Shown one piece after another: positions 16,062 to 25,081 of a DNA stretch of 52,691 nucleotides (its first letter is position 1; each line of letters begins with the position of its first letter). Origin of the DNA: Bacteroidota bacterium (GTDB lineage: Bacteria; Bacteroidota; Bacteroidia; Bacteroidales; Prolixibacteraceae); the NCBI GenBank assembly GCA_023412195.1, contig JAEYNZ010000010.1:1-52691 (forward strand). Reading direction: 5' to 3'. The notes under the pieces are model-generated. The model was not told the DNA's origin, did not search any database, and worked only from the letters and a program-made list of their open reading frames with translations. Position numbers and translations under genes: made by a program.

Positions 16062-16880
16062 TCAGAATAAAACAATGTACCGGTGCAATGGTTCCCTGAA
16101 AATCTCAGCGTTGTAGTTAATCTCTGGTGTGATAATAATGGTTCGGTTAAAATATTTTATCAGTTCAGCATGCAAATTACTGTTTGCGTTCAATTCTCCT
16201 GCAAGTAATAATGCAGTTGATGATGGGTCTGTTTTTAAATGTTTCATGAGAGAGAGGGTATAATACAGCACATCGCTGGAGTTGAACCAGCTGAAACTGT
16301 TTACAGATAAAAGTTGTTCAGCAGAATGGAGCAAAAGGTAAAAGCTTTTCCCATGAAAGTATAGAAGCAGATGGCTTCCAGAGTTGCCAGCAAGTTTATG
16401 AAGTTCCTGCTCCATTGCATGAAGCGGATGGAGCAGTTTTATGCCTGGCATATATTGTGAAAGTATATCCGGCAGTGATGCAGGGATAGCAAATACCAGG
16501 TTAACTTTTTCACCAGCAAGATAATTGTCGTGGTAAATGAATCCATTTTGTCTGCCAAGAACAAGGGCAGCAACTTTATTTTTTTTTTCGTAATTGTAAA
16601 ACTCGGAAGGAATAAGTGTGAATTTTGGTGTATGATAATAAATAATAGTTTCTGCGAATTTTTTTTGTAAAATTTCATTATTGGTAAGCCATTCTTCAAG
16701 ACGTCGTCCAATAAATTTTTCAGTACTAAGGTAAAGAGGAAGGTGATCTAGAGCCAGCAAACGATTGAGTTGAGGGTTAACAATTGAAAAATAAAATCCA
16801 TCCAGGCTTACCTGGATGGATAATTTATAATTTTCAGTTCGGTTATGATCAAAACCTGTATCTTCAATCAGGCCAGTCAT
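16062..16880 (-). CDS. DUF3822 family protein
   Basis: A 272-residue protein with no recognised catalytic motif. Sequence and position directly upstream of rsmD match the DUF3822 family, which is largely confined to Bacteroidota and often sits beside rsmD. The fold is probably of the actin/hexokinase-like kind, judging from alternating beta segments such as L-L-L-Y-F-H-G-K-S-F-Y-L-L. No signal peptide is seen. Its function is unknown. Two-base spacing to rsmD and four-base spacing from the gene upstream imply one transcript. Confidence 0.75.
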   Translation of the reverse strand: MTGLIEDTGFDHNRTENYKLSIQVSLDGFYFSIVNPQLNRLLALDHLPLYLSTEKFIGRRLEEWLTNNEILQKKFAETIIYYHTPKFTLIPSEFYNYEKKNKVAALVLGRQNGFIYHDNYLAGEKVNLVFAIPASLPDILSQYMPGIKLLHPLHAMEQELHKLAGNSGSHLLLYFHGKSFYLLLHSAEQLLSVNSFSWFNSSDVLYYTLSLMKHLKTDPSSTALLLAGELNANSNLHAELIKYFNRTIIITPEINYNAEIFREPLHRYIVLF

Positions 16881-16884
16881 TTTG

Positions 16885-17517
16885 TTATTCCCAGTTTCCA
16901 GCGTTGTTAACTGTTTCTGTAAGTGAACCTACTTTAAGTCCCGGATATCTTTCATTAAGTCTCCGCTGTTCATTCATGTTAATGACATATTGCCTATCCA
17001 GTCCTCTCAGGATAACATTGTTATGTGCTTTCACTTCGAATACTGGAACTCTGATGCCAGAACCGGTAGTAATGGTATTCTGACCAAGCATAAATTCTGC
17101 AGTTGTGTCAGGAACCGGAATGTACTTTAGATTATCGGGATTGTAGTTGGGACTAAACAATGCATCTTTTACACTGACCCTGATTGTGTCACGAATTATC
17201 AATCCTAATTGCACAGCTCTTCTTTCAGTAATTTTTGCTTCAATCATACTATCTGATAATTCGCCAATTTTGCGGATGTTTCTCACAGAATCATATTTTA
17301 TGAAATTGATAAGGGTATCCCAGCTTCCGGTAAAACGACCGTATACATCCTTATAAGCCAGCTGGGCTTTTCGGATATCCTTCAGCTTTTCGATAGTAGC
17401 CTGATACCTTGCTTCTCTGGCTTTTTCAAATTGGATGGGCTTTTGAATGCCGATATAAATAAAGTATGTCAGACCAATGGCAACAACAATAAGTACAATT
17501 TGAATAACGGTTCTCAT
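16885..17517 (-). CDS. Membrane-anchored pilin-like conserved protein
   Basis: About 210 residues from the ATG at 17517; the open frame extends to a TTG at 17556. One N-terminal membrane helix (V-I-Q-I-V-L-I-V-V-A-I-G) is followed by a long amphipathic helix with I-E-K-L-K-D-I-R-K-A-Q-L-A-Y-K. This layout resembles type IV pilin/pseudopilin subunits but lacks a prepilin peptidase site. A beta-rich domain follows. It is a conserved hypothetical of unknown role, first gene of the DUF3822-rsmD transcript, divergent from the helicase. Confidence 0.55.
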   Translation of the reverse strand: MRTVIQIVLIVVAIGLTYFIYIGIQKPIQFEKAREARYQATIEKLKDIRKAQLAYKDVYGRFTGSWDTLINFIKYDSVRNIRKIGELSDSMIEAKITERRAVQLGLIIRDTIRVSVKDALFSPNYNPDNLKYIPVPDTTAEFMLGQNTITTGSGIRVPVFEVKAHNNVILRGLDRQYVINMNEQRRLNERYPGLKVGSLTETVNNAGNWE

Positions 17518-17609
17518 TTCTATAGTTTTAATAAGATTACTGACGATTTTGTGCAAAATTATAAAAAAAAATAAATTACTTTCCTTTGCCCTTTGTTATT
17601 TTAGCTGAT

Positions 17610-19043
17610 ATGATTAAAAAACATGTCAAATCGTTGCTTGAGCAACATTTTACTTTTATTCCCACGGAAGGCCAGCTTCAGTTACTGGAAGGATTGGCTG
17701 AGTTTATTGCCTCTGATGGCATTGATGCCATCATGTTGATTAAAGGATATGCCGGGACTGGAAAGACCACGCTTATCAATGCATTGACCCAAACCCTGAA
17801 GGAAATGAAGTTCAGGGTAGTATTAATGGCACCTACAGGAAGGGCTGCCAAGGTCATGTCCGGGTATACATCATCTCCAGCTTTTACAATCCATAAGAAG
17901 ATTTACCGGCAGCAATCCTCTGCAGATGGAATGGGCCATTTTGTACTTGATAAAAATTTATATTCCGATACCTGGTTTGTGGTGGATGAAGCCTCAATGA
18001 TTTCAAATGAAGGTACAGAAAATTCTGTATTTGGAAGTGGCAGGTTGTTGAATGACCTGCTGGAATATGTTTATTCAGGAAACAACTGCAGGTTGATTCT
18101 GGCAGGAGATACTGCACAGTTGCCTCCCGTGGGATTAAGTCTCAGTCCGGCGCTGGAGGCTGATATCATAGAAGGGGAAGGTTTTGGAATATATCAATAT
18201 ACACTCCGTGAAGTAGTAAGGCAGGCAGCAGGATCAGGCATACTGGCATGTGCTACCCAAATACGGAAATACATAGAACAAGGTAATCCTTCAGGTTTTT
18301 TACCGCTGGAACTGGATGGGTTTCATGATGTAATACGCATTTCGGGTGCAGATTTGATAGAAGAGATATCCTCATGTTATGACAGTTATGGCGTGTTTGA
18401 AACAATTGTGATAACCCGTTCCAATAAGAGGGCAAATTTATTTAACAAAGGCATCAGAGGGACCATCCTATACAGGGAAAACGAAATTGAAAGGGGTGAC
18501 TTGCTGATGGTAGTTAAGAATAATTACTTCTGGGCAGGAGAAGATGCAGAATTTGATTTCATTGCCAATGGTGAAATAGCCGAAGTGGTTTCGATATATA
18601 GTTATGAGGAAATGTATGGTTTCAGGTATGCCAATGTGAGCCTTAGGTTTGTAGACTATGATAATATAGAGCTCGATTGTAAAATTTTTCTGGATGTTCT
18701 GTCACTGGAGACTGCAACCTTTTCTTCTGAGCAGAACAGGCAATTGTTTGAAGCGGTGTCGGAAGATTATTCTGATATCAGGAACAAGCGAAACAGGTGG
18801 AAGAAAGTAAAGGAAAATCCATACTTCAATGCCTTGCAGGTAAAATATGCCTATGCCCTTACCTGTCATAAGGCACAAGGAGGACAATGGAAGGCTGTGT
18901 TTGTTGATCATGGCTACATTGTGGAAGAAATGCTCGACCATGATTTTTACCGGTGGCTGTATACCGCTTTTACAAGGCCGGTAGAAAAACTCTTCCTGGT
19001 GAACTTCAATAAAAAATTTTTTGGTGAATCAGGAGTTTCCTGA
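17610..19043 (+). CDS. RecD-like (PIF1/TraA-type) ATP-dependent DNA helicase
   Basis: About 477 residues from the ATG at 17610; the frame is open to a TTG at 17586. Walker A is G-Y-A-G-T-G-K-T-T, Walker B is V-V-D-E-A-S-M, motif III is L-A-G-D-T-A-Q-L-P-P-V-G, and the UvrD-like C-terminal motifs are A-L-T-C-H-K-A-Q-G-G-Q-W and Y-T-A-F-T-R. This is the short superfamily 1B architecture without the N-terminal RecBC-interaction domain, common in Bacteroidota. It converges on rnz. Confidence 0.88.
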   Translation: MIKKHVKSLLEQHFTFIPTEGQLQLLEGLAEFIASDGIDAIMLIKGYAGTGKTTLINALTQTLKEMKFRVVLMAPTGRAAKVMSGYTSSPAFTIHKKIYRQQSSADGMGHFVLDKNLYSDTWFVVDEASMISNEGTENSVFGSGRLLNDLLEYVYSGNNCRLILAGDTAQLPPVGLSLSPALEADIIEGEGFGIYQYTLREVVRQAAGSGILACATQIRKYIEQGNPSGFLPLELDGFHDVIRISGADLIEEISSCYDSYGVFETIVITRSNKRANLFNKGIRGTILYRENEIERGDLLMVVKNNYFWAGEDAEFDFIANGEIAEVVSIYSYEEMYGFRYANVSLRFVDYDNIELDCKIFLDVLSLETATFSSEQNRQLFEAVSEDYSDIRNKRNRWKKVKENPYFNALQVKYAYALTCHKAQGGQWKAVFVDHGYIVEEMLDHDFYRWLYTAFTRPVEKLFLVNFNKKFFGESGVS

Positions 19044-19060
19044 AAATATGAGAATGATTT

Positions 19061-19972
19061 TCAGATTGAGTAAGTTTTGCCATCCACGGCTGCTTCAGTT
19101 TCAGCGAAGATTGTTCTGGCTTCATCGACAAAAGGTTTTTCATCTTCATACCGAGTGGAAAAATGGCCGATAAGCAATTTACCTGTTTCTGCCAGTTTTG
19201 CCAATTTGGCCGCATCCATAGCAGTAGAATGATAGGTTTTATCAGCCCAATCGCGAAGTTCTTCTGTGAAAGTCGCTTCATGGTACATCAGGTTGCATCC
19301 TTTAATTACATCAGCAACAGGAGGATGGTACGCAGTATCAGAACAAAATGCATATGACCGGGCAGCAGGCGGGGGAGTGGTCAGTTCATGATTTGGAACC
19401 GTAACTCCTTCAGTAGTGATAAAATCCGCTCCTTTTTTGATATCCTTCATTTTTTCTACAGGGATATTGTACTTCTGAATAGATTCTTTCCTGATATTGG
19501 GTTCCTTTGTTTTTTCCCTGAATAAGAAACCGCAGCAATTGATACTGTGATTTAACGGGAATGAAGTTACTTCCATTCTTCTATCTTCATAAATGACTTC
19601 CGGCTTTTTAAAATTCAGCGGATGAAAAATGACTTTAAATTGCATTTCTCCTTTTAAAAAATCAAGTTGTGGCTGTATAACATCTTTTAGCTGGGAAGGG
19701 GAATATACATGAATGTCATTTTTTAGACCAAGCAGGTTGAATGTGGAAATAAGGCCGATCAATCCATAAAAATGGTCACCATGAAGGTGTGAGATAAATA
19801 TATGCCTTATTCTGCCGAATCCGATTTTTTGCCGGCGCAGCTGAATCTGGGTTCCTTCACCACAATCGATTAAAAAAAACCGCCCAGGTGTTTTTAACAC
19901 CTGGGCGGTAGGATATTTTTCAGATGTAGGAATTGCTGAACTACTTCCCAATATGGTTAATTCGAATAGCAT
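19061..19972 (-). CDS. rnz: Ribonuclease Z
   Basis: A 303-residue metallo-beta-lactamase fold protein with the zinc motif S-H-L-H-G-D-H near residue 60, the downstream H-E-A-T-F and the final histidine in G-H-F-S-T-R-Y. It processes tRNA 3' ends by endonucleolytic cleavage. It starts seven bases after the STAS gene stop. Codons 22-33 form a perfect GC-rich hairpin followed by eight T (see 19872-19909), a terminator-like structure inside conserved coding sequence. Confidence 0.93.
   Translation of the reverse strand: MLFELTILGSSSAIPTSEKYPTAQVLKTPGRFFLIDCGEGTQIQLRRQKIGFGRIRHIFISHLHGDHFYGLIGLISTFNLLGLKNDIHVYSPSQLKDVIQPQLDFLKGEMQFKVIFHPLNFKKPEVIYEDRRMEVTSFPLNHSINCCGFLFREKTKEPNIRKESIQKYNIPVEKMKDIKKGADFITTEGVTVPNHELTTPPPAARSYAFCSDTAYHPPVADVIKGCNLMYHEATFTEELRDWADKTYHSTAMDAAKLAKLAETGKLLIGHFSTRYEDEKPFVDEARTIFAETEAAVDGKTYSI
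19872..19909 (-). terminator. Terminator-like hairpin inside the rnz coding region
   Basis: On the minus strand a perfect 14-bp stem (outer part ACCGCCCAGGTG with CACCTGGGCGGT) with a TTT/AAA apex is followed immediately by TTTTTTTT. By form it is a strong intrinsic terminator, yet it encodes the conserved P-T-A-Q-V-L-K-T-P-G-R-F-F segment of RNase Z. Confidence 0.8.
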
Positions 19973-19979
19973 GCAGTTC

Positions 19980-20333
19980 TTACATCTCTTTTTTTCTGTA
20001 AATTAAATCTTCGGCCTGTTCCATATTCTTTACAATCAGCAGCACAGTATGAAGCATTGATATCCTGATCAAATGTTCCACATCAGGTTGTAATCCGCAC
20101 ACTATAAATGTACCTATACTGTCTTCACACAGTCTGTTCCCAACCAGGATAGCTCTCAATCCGGATGAATCGCAGTATTTACAGCTGCTTAAATCCAGTA
20201 CGATATTGTTCTCCCCGTTGTTGTTCAGAAATAAAAACTCCGATTTTAACTCAGATGCATTATTGGTATCCAGTCTTACGGAATTTAATTTAACTACCGT
20301 GAACTCCTCTTTTTTTACAATTTCAGTTGACAT
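19980..20333 (-). CDS. STAS-domain anti-sigma factor antagonist-like protein
   Basis: A 117-residue single STAS domain. The motif L-D-L-S-S-C-K-Y-C-D-S-S-G-L-R-A matches the phosphorylatable-serine loop of SpoIIAA/anti-sigma antagonists (D-S-S-G). No partner anti-sigma kinase is adjacent. It sits between rpsA and rnz on the same strand, 47 bases from rpsA, and may be cotranscribed with either. Its regulon cannot be read from here. Confidence 0.85.
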   Translation of the reverse strand: MSTEIVKKEEFTVVKLNSVRLDTNNASELKSEFLFLNNNGENNIVLDLSSCKYCDSSGLRAILVGNRLCEDSIGTFIVCGLQPDVEHLIRISMLHTVLLIVKNMEQAEDLIYRKKEM

Positions 20334-20380
20334 GTTTACAATTTACAAAAAACAAGATAACAAAGAATACGAATTATAGA

Positions 20381-22426
20381 TTATTTTTCGGTATCACCTT
20401 TTTTCTCTTTTTGTTCGTCTTTCTCCATCTGTGTCTTAAGTGCAGCCAAATCAGAAATATCACCAAGAGTGGTTTTTTCCATATTATCGTTCACCGTTTT
20501 TACAGCTTTTTTTGCAGTACGTGTTTGAGCCTTACGTTTTGAAGCATCTTCTGCACGTTTTTCATCTTCGAATACTCTTGAATGAGAAACAATGATTCGT
20601 TTAGCTGATTTATTAAATTCGATCACTTTAAAATCAAGTTTTTCATCCTGTTTTGCCTGAGCACCATCTTCCTTAACAAGGTGACGTGGTGTGGCAAATC
20701 CTTCTACTCCGTATGGAAGAGCTACTACTGCACCTTTATCCATTAAGTCAACAACTGTTCCTTCATGTATGGAATCTGTTGTGAAAATGGTTTCAAACAC
20801 ATCCCATGGATTTTCTTCCAGTTGTTTGTGTCCGAGGCTGAGGCGGCGGTTTTCTGTATCGATATCAAGCACAACCACTTCAATTTCATCTCCTATGGAA
20901 GTGAATTCTGAAGGGTGTTTAATTTTCTTTGTCCAGCTCAAATCAGAAATGTGGATCAGTCCATCAACTCCTTCAGTGATCTCAACAAAAACTCCAAAGT
21001 TGGTAAAGTTGCGAACCACAGAATTATGTTTTGTGCCCACACCATAAGTTTCTCCTATTTTCTCCCATGGATCAGACTTCAGTTGTTTCATGCCCAACGA
21101 CATTTTCCGTTCATCACGGTCAAGGGTCAGGATAACTGCTTCCACTTCATCACCGACCTTCAGGAAATCCTGAGCACTGCGTAAATGCTGGCTCCATGAC
21201 ATTTCAGAAACATGAATCAGGCCTTCCACTCCGGGAGCGATCTCAACAAATGCACCGTAATCGGCAAGTACAACTACTTTACCTTTAACATTATCACCTA
21301 CTTTCAGGGTTTCATCAAGTTTATCCCATGGATGAGGAGTAAGTTGCTTCAGTCCAAGTGCGATACGTTTTTTGTCATCATCAAAATCAAGGATAACCAC
21401 ATTCAGTTTCTGATCGAGTTCAACGATTTCAGTTGGATGTGAAATGCGGCCCCATGAAAGGTCTGTAATGTGGATCAGTCCGTCGACACCACCTAAATCC
21501 ATAAACACTCCGTAGGAGGTGATGTTTTTAACTGTGCCTTCAAGAACCTGACCTTTTTCGAGTTTTGCAATAATTTCTTTTTTCTGTTGTTCCAGTTCGG
21601 CTTCAATAAGAGCCTTGTGGGAAACAACTACGTTTCTGTATTCATGATTGATTTTTACAACCTTGAATTCCATTGTTTTGCCTACAAATACATCGTAATC
21701 GCGGATGGGTTTTACATCGATCTGAGAACCTGGAAGGAATGCTTCAATACCGAATACATCTACAATCATACCACCTTTTGTACGGCACTTGATGTAACCC
21801 TTAATGATTTCATTCTTTTCAAGAGCTTCGTTCACGCGATCCCACGAACGTGTTGCACGGGCTTTTTTATGCGAAAGAATCATCTGGCCTTTCTTGTCTT
21901 CCAGGCTTTCAATGTATACTTCCACTTTATCACCCACTTTTAATTCCGGGTTGTAACGAAATTCATTTAAGCTTACAATTCCATCTGACTTGTAGCCTAT
22001 GTCAACAACAACCTCACGTTTGTTCAATGCAATAACAGTACCATCGAGCACCTCTTTCTCGGTAACGGTGTTCAATGTATTGTCATACATGTTCTCAAGA
22101 TTTTCTCTTTGGGAAGCAGAATATGCATCCAGGCCTGATTCCAAACTGTCCCAGTCAAATTCTTCTTCTTCTGCTGCTTTTTTTCCTGATTTGGTTTTTT
22201 CAGGTCTGGTTTCTTTTGTGCCCGCATCCTGCATATCTACAGTCTGCACCAATTCATTTACTTCTTCCTTTGCTTCAACTACTTCCTCATCATTTTCATC
22301 AGAGGTGTGTAATTCTACAGGTTTTTTACTTTCTACAGGAACTACATCTTCCTGAACCGGAGATTCGGGAGCATTCAGTTCTTCCTGCTCAACCTGTTCC
22401 ACTTTTTCATTTTTATTCTCTGTCAT
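20381..22426 (-). CDS. rpsA: 30S ribosomal protein S1
   Basis: A 681-residue protein. An acidic, Glu/Val-rich N-terminal extension (about 1-130, probably disordered) precedes six S1 RNA-binding repeats, recognisable by G-T-V or G-x-V starts and core motifs such as Y-G-V-F-M-D-L-G-G-V-D-G-L-I-H and Y-G-A-F-V-E-I-A-P-G-V-E-G-L-I-H. A lysine/glutamate-rich tail follows. S1 recruits mRNA to the ribosome; in Bacteroidota, where Shine-Dalgarno use is weak, this probably matters more. The upstream region carries a near-ideal Bacteroidota promoter (22481-22511). Confidence 0.94.
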   Translation of the reverse strand: MTENKNEKVEQVEQEELNAPESPVQEDVVPVESKKPVELHTSDENDEEVVEAKEEVNELVQTVDMQDAGTKETRPEKTKSGKKAAEEEEFDWDSLESGLDAYSASQRENLENMYDNTLNTVTEKEVLDGTVIALNKREVVVDIGYKSDGIVSLNEFRYNPELKVGDKVEVYIESLEDKKGQMILSHKKARATRSWDRVNEALEKNEIIKGYIKCRTKGGMIVDVFGIEAFLPGSQIDVKPIRDYDVFVGKTMEFKVVKINHEYRNVVVSHKALIEAELEQQKKEIIAKLEKGQVLEGTVKNITSYGVFMDLGGVDGLIHITDLSWGRISHPTEIVELDQKLNVVILDFDDDKKRIALGLKQLTPHPWDKLDETLKVGDNVKGKVVVLADYGAFVEIAPGVEGLIHVSEMSWSQHLRSAQDFLKVGDEVEAVILTLDRDERKMSLGMKQLKSDPWEKIGETYGVGTKHNSVVRNFTNFGVFVEITEGVDGLIHISDLSWTKKIKHPSEFTSIGDEIEVVVLDIDTENRRLSLGHKQLEENPWDVFETIFTTDSIHEGTVVDLMDKGAVVALPYGVEGFATPRHLVKEDGAQAKQDEKLDFKVIEFNKSAKRIIVSHSRVFEDEKRAEDASKRKAQTRTAKKAVKTVNDNMEKTTLGDISDLAALKTQMEKDEQKEKKGDTEK

Positions 22427-22480
22427 TCTAATTTTAAAATAATTAATAAGTTAGACATTATCTTTGTTCTAAAACGCGCG

Positions 22481-22511
22481 CAAAATTAAAACTTAATTCA
22501 CTTTGATCAAA
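22481..22511 (-). promoter_or_regulatory. rpsA promoter (TTTG-N19-TAATTTTG)
   Basis: On the minus strand a TTTG (-33) and a TAATTTTG (-7, TAnnTTTG) are separated by exactly 19 bases, the canonical Bacteroidota primary-sigma spacing, about 55 bases before the rpsA ATG. Confidence 0.8.
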
Positions 22512-22625
22512 GGTTTTCCATTTTTTTATTTCATTTTCTGTTAATTATAATCATTATAAGGCTCCAGTCAAGATCACTCCCTAGTTTTAGTTATACCTAA
22601 ATTATGCCAACGTTTTTAATTTTAC

Positions 22626-22633
22626 TAATTTTG
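22626..22633 (+). promoter_or_regulatory. Bacteroidota -7 element (rmlA promoter)
   Basis: TAATTTTG matches TAnnTTTG and lies 28 bases before the rmlA ATG. The -33 region is not clear. Confidence 0.5.
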
Positions 22634-22661
22634 AATCCTATTAAAGATTAAACCAGATAAC

Positions 22662-23543
22662 ATGAAGGGTATTATTCTCGCCGGTGGGTCAGGTACCAGA
22701 CTCTATCCTATAACCAGAAGTATTTCAAAACAACTCATTCCGGTTTATGATAAGCCGATGATTTATTATCCTTTATCGGTACTCATGCTTGCCGGCATCC
22801 GTGAAATTCTTATCATTTCAACTCCTGCAGATTTAAGGTTATATGAAGAATTATTTGGCAATGGAAGCCAGCTTGGATTAAATTTTTCTTATAAAGTACA
22901 GCCTTCACCCGACGGACTGGCACAGGCTTTCCTGTTGGGCGAGGAGTTTATTGGCAACGACTCTGTTTGCCTGATTTTAGGTGATAATATATTTTATGGA
23001 TATAACTTTCGTTCCATCCTCGAAGATGCAGCAAGGCTGCAGGAAGGTTCTATTGTTTTTGGTTATTTCGTAAATGACCCGCAGCGTTACGGGGTAGTGG
23101 AGTTTGATCATTTGCGCAAAGTAATTTCAATTGAGGAGAAACCTCAGCATCCCAGATCCAACTATGCAGTAACAGGATTGTACTTCTACTCTAACGATGT
23201 GGTGGAGAAAGCCAAAAGATTGCGGCCTTCAAAAAGGGGTGAGCTTGAAATTACCGATTTAAACAGGTTATACCTTGAAGAAGATAAGTTAAATGTAAAA
23301 CTTTTGGGACGCGGCTTTGCATGGCTGGACACAGGTACACACGACAGTCTGCTTCAGGCATCAAATTTTATTGCAACCATTGAACAGCGGCAAGGTTTAA
23401 AAGTGTCGTGCATTGAAGAAATTGCCTATAAAATGGGCTTTATTACAAGAGAGATGCTGATTGAACTGGCACAGCCCTTAAGCAAAAATCAGTACGGAGA
23501 ATATCTGTTACGTCTTGCTGAAAAACAAATTCTTTCTTTTTGA
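22662..23543 (+). CDS. rmlA: Glucose-1-phosphate thymidylyltransferase
   Basis: A 293-residue nucleotidyltransferase. The start I-I-L-A-G-G-S-G-T-R-L-Y-P is the nucleotide-binding signature, S-K-Q-L-I-P-V-Y-D-K-P-M the second, and L-I-L-G-D-N-I-F-Y-G and V-I-S-I-E-E-K-P also match RmlA. It makes dTDP-glucose from glucose-1-phosphate and dTTP, the first step of dTDP-L-rhamnose synthesis. It heads an rmlA-C-D cluster that lacks rmlB. Confidence 0.95.
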   Translation: MKGIILAGGSGTRLYPITRSISKQLIPVYDKPMIYYPLSVLMLAGIREILIISTPADLRLYEELFGNGSQLGLNFSYKVQPSPDGLAQAFLLGEEFIGNDSVCLILGDNIFYGYNFRSILEDAARLQEGSIVFGYFVNDPQRYGVVEFDHLRKVISIEEKPQHPRSNYAVTGLYFYSNDVVEKAKRLRPSKRGELEITDLNRLYLEEDKLNVKLLGRGFAWLDTGTHDSLLQASNFIATIEQRQGLKVSCIEEIAYKMGFITREMLIELAQPLSKNQYGEYLLRLAEKQILSF

Positions 23544-23644
23544 TTTCTAGTAGTGAAATAAATCTTAAATATGACAGCATAGCCGGAATTTCATGTTTCA
23601 GCTTACAATGATATTATTGATATATAATAAACAAAATATAAAAG

Positions 23645-24208
23645 ATGAAAGTAATTGAAACACCGGTTCACGGAGTGCTTATAATTGAACCGGATGTAAG
23701 GTCTGATCATAGAGGATATTTTTTTGAATCATGGCAATCTTCACGTTACGAAAAGGCAGGAATAACAACCCGCTTCATTCAGGATAATGAATCTCAATCC
23801 ATGCAGGGTGTTGTAAGAGGGCTTCATTACCAGCTCGAGCCATGGTCGCAGGCTAAACTTGTAAGGGTAGTGGAAGGGAAAGTTTTTGATGTAGCCCTTG
23901 ATCTGCGGAAAGGTTCACCTACTTTCGGCAAATGGTTTGGACTTGAACTCGATGGAGAATCAAAAAAACAATTATTCATACCATCAGGATTTGCACATGG
24001 ATTTTCTGTTTTAAGTAAAAAAGCCATTTTTAGTTATAAATGTGATAACTTTTACAACAACATTTTCGAGCGATGTGTTAATATAAACGATCCGGATCTG
24101 GCAATCGACTGGAGGCTGGGAGACATTGAACCTGTTATTTCAGATAAAGACAGGAACGCACCTTTTTTCAGTCAGGCAGAAATGAATTTTAACTTCACAG
24201 GAAGATGA
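23645..24208 (+). CDS. rmlC: dTDP-4-dehydrorhamnose 3,5-epimerase
   Basis: A 187-residue cupin enzyme. R-S-D-H-R-G-Y-F-F-E-S-W, Q-D-N-E-S and V-V-R-G-L-H-Y-Q carry the conserved substrate-binding and catalytic histidine residues, and P-S-G-F-A-H-G-F is the last family block. It performs the third step of dTDP-rhamnose synthesis. Its stop codon overlaps the rmlD start (ATGA), so the two genes are translationally coupled. Confidence 0.95.
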   Translation: MKVIETPVHGVLIIEPDVRSDHRGYFFESWQSSRYEKAGITTRFIQDNESQSMQGVVRGLHYQLEPWSQAKLVRVVEGKVFDVALDLRKGSPTFGKWFGLELDGESKKQLFIPSGFAHGFSVLSKKAIFSYKCDNFYNNIFERCVNINDPDLAIDWRLGDIEPVISDKDRNAPFFSQAEMNFNFTGR

Positions 24209-25077
24209 AAATACTTGTTACAGGGTCAAATGGCCAGCTTGGAAATGAACTGAAGGAACTTTCCGGAAATTATCCTGAATGGGAATTTATATTTACCGAT
24301 GTCGATACTTTGGATATTTCCGATGAAAAGGCCGTTGGTTTATTTTTTCAGCAACACCAGCCTGGATTCCTGATCAACTGTGCTGCATACACTGCCGTGG
24401 ATAAGGCTGAAACAGAAACTCAGGTTGCATTGAAAATAAATGCTGTTGCGCCGGGGATCCTTGCCCGTATCACGAAAACTCAAAAGATTGGATTTATTCA
24501 TATCTCAACTGATTATGTATTCGATGGACATTCATATACTCCATACACCGAAATAGATACTGTAAATCCACAGGGGGCTTATGGAAAAACAAAGCTGGCA
24601 GGGGAGCATCTTGTCAAAGGTGGCAATCCTGATGCATTGATCATAAGAACCTCATGGTTATATTCGGTTTACGGTAATAATTTTGTAAAAACGATGCTTA
24701 GGCTTGGGAAAGAACGGGAGACTTTGAATGTTGTATTCGATCAGGTTGGAACTCCTACTTATGCTGCTGATCTGGCTGTTGCCATCCTTAAAATTATTGA
24801 ACATTATGATGGCGGCAATAAGAAAATTTCACCCGGAGTTTATCATTATTCCAATGAAGGAGTGGCCAGCTGGTACGATTTTGCGAAAACAATCTTTGAA
24901 CTTGCAGAAATGCCTGTAAGGGTGGTTCCAATCCTTACCAAAGAATTTCCAGTCCCTGCCAAACGTCCTCACTACAGCATATTGAATAAGTCCAAAATAA
25001 AAGCTACATTTAATATTGAAATTCCTTTTTGGAAAGATAGTTTGAAGATTTGCCTTGATAAACTTAAAGTACAATAA
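24205..25077 (+). CDS. rmlD: dTDP-4-dehydrorhamnose reductase
   Basis: A 290-residue extended short-chain dehydrogenase. The Rossmann start I-L-V-T-G-S-N-G-Q-L-G-N-E-L, the motif S-T-D-Y-V-F-D-G and the catalytic Y-G-K-T-K (Y-x3-K) are all present. It performs the final NAD(P)H-dependent reduction to dTDP-L-rhamnose. It overlaps rmlC by four bases and is followed by a phosphohexomutase that could supply glucose-1-phosphate to the pathway. Confidence 0.95.
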   Translation: MKILVTGSNGQLGNELKELSGNYPEWEFIFTDVDTLDISDEKAVGLFFQQHQPGFLINCAAYTAVDKAETETQVALKINAVAPGILARITKTQKIGFIHISTDYVFDGHSYTPYTEIDTVNPQGAYGKTKLAGEHLVKGGNPDALIIRTSWLYSVYGNNFVKTMLRLGKERETLNVVFDQVGTPTYAADLAVAILKIIEHYDGGNKKISPGVYHYSNEGVASWYDFAKTIFELAEMPVRVVPILTKEFPVPAKRPHYSILNKSKIKATFNIEIPFWKDSLKICLDKLKVQ

Positions 25078-25081
25078 CAAT

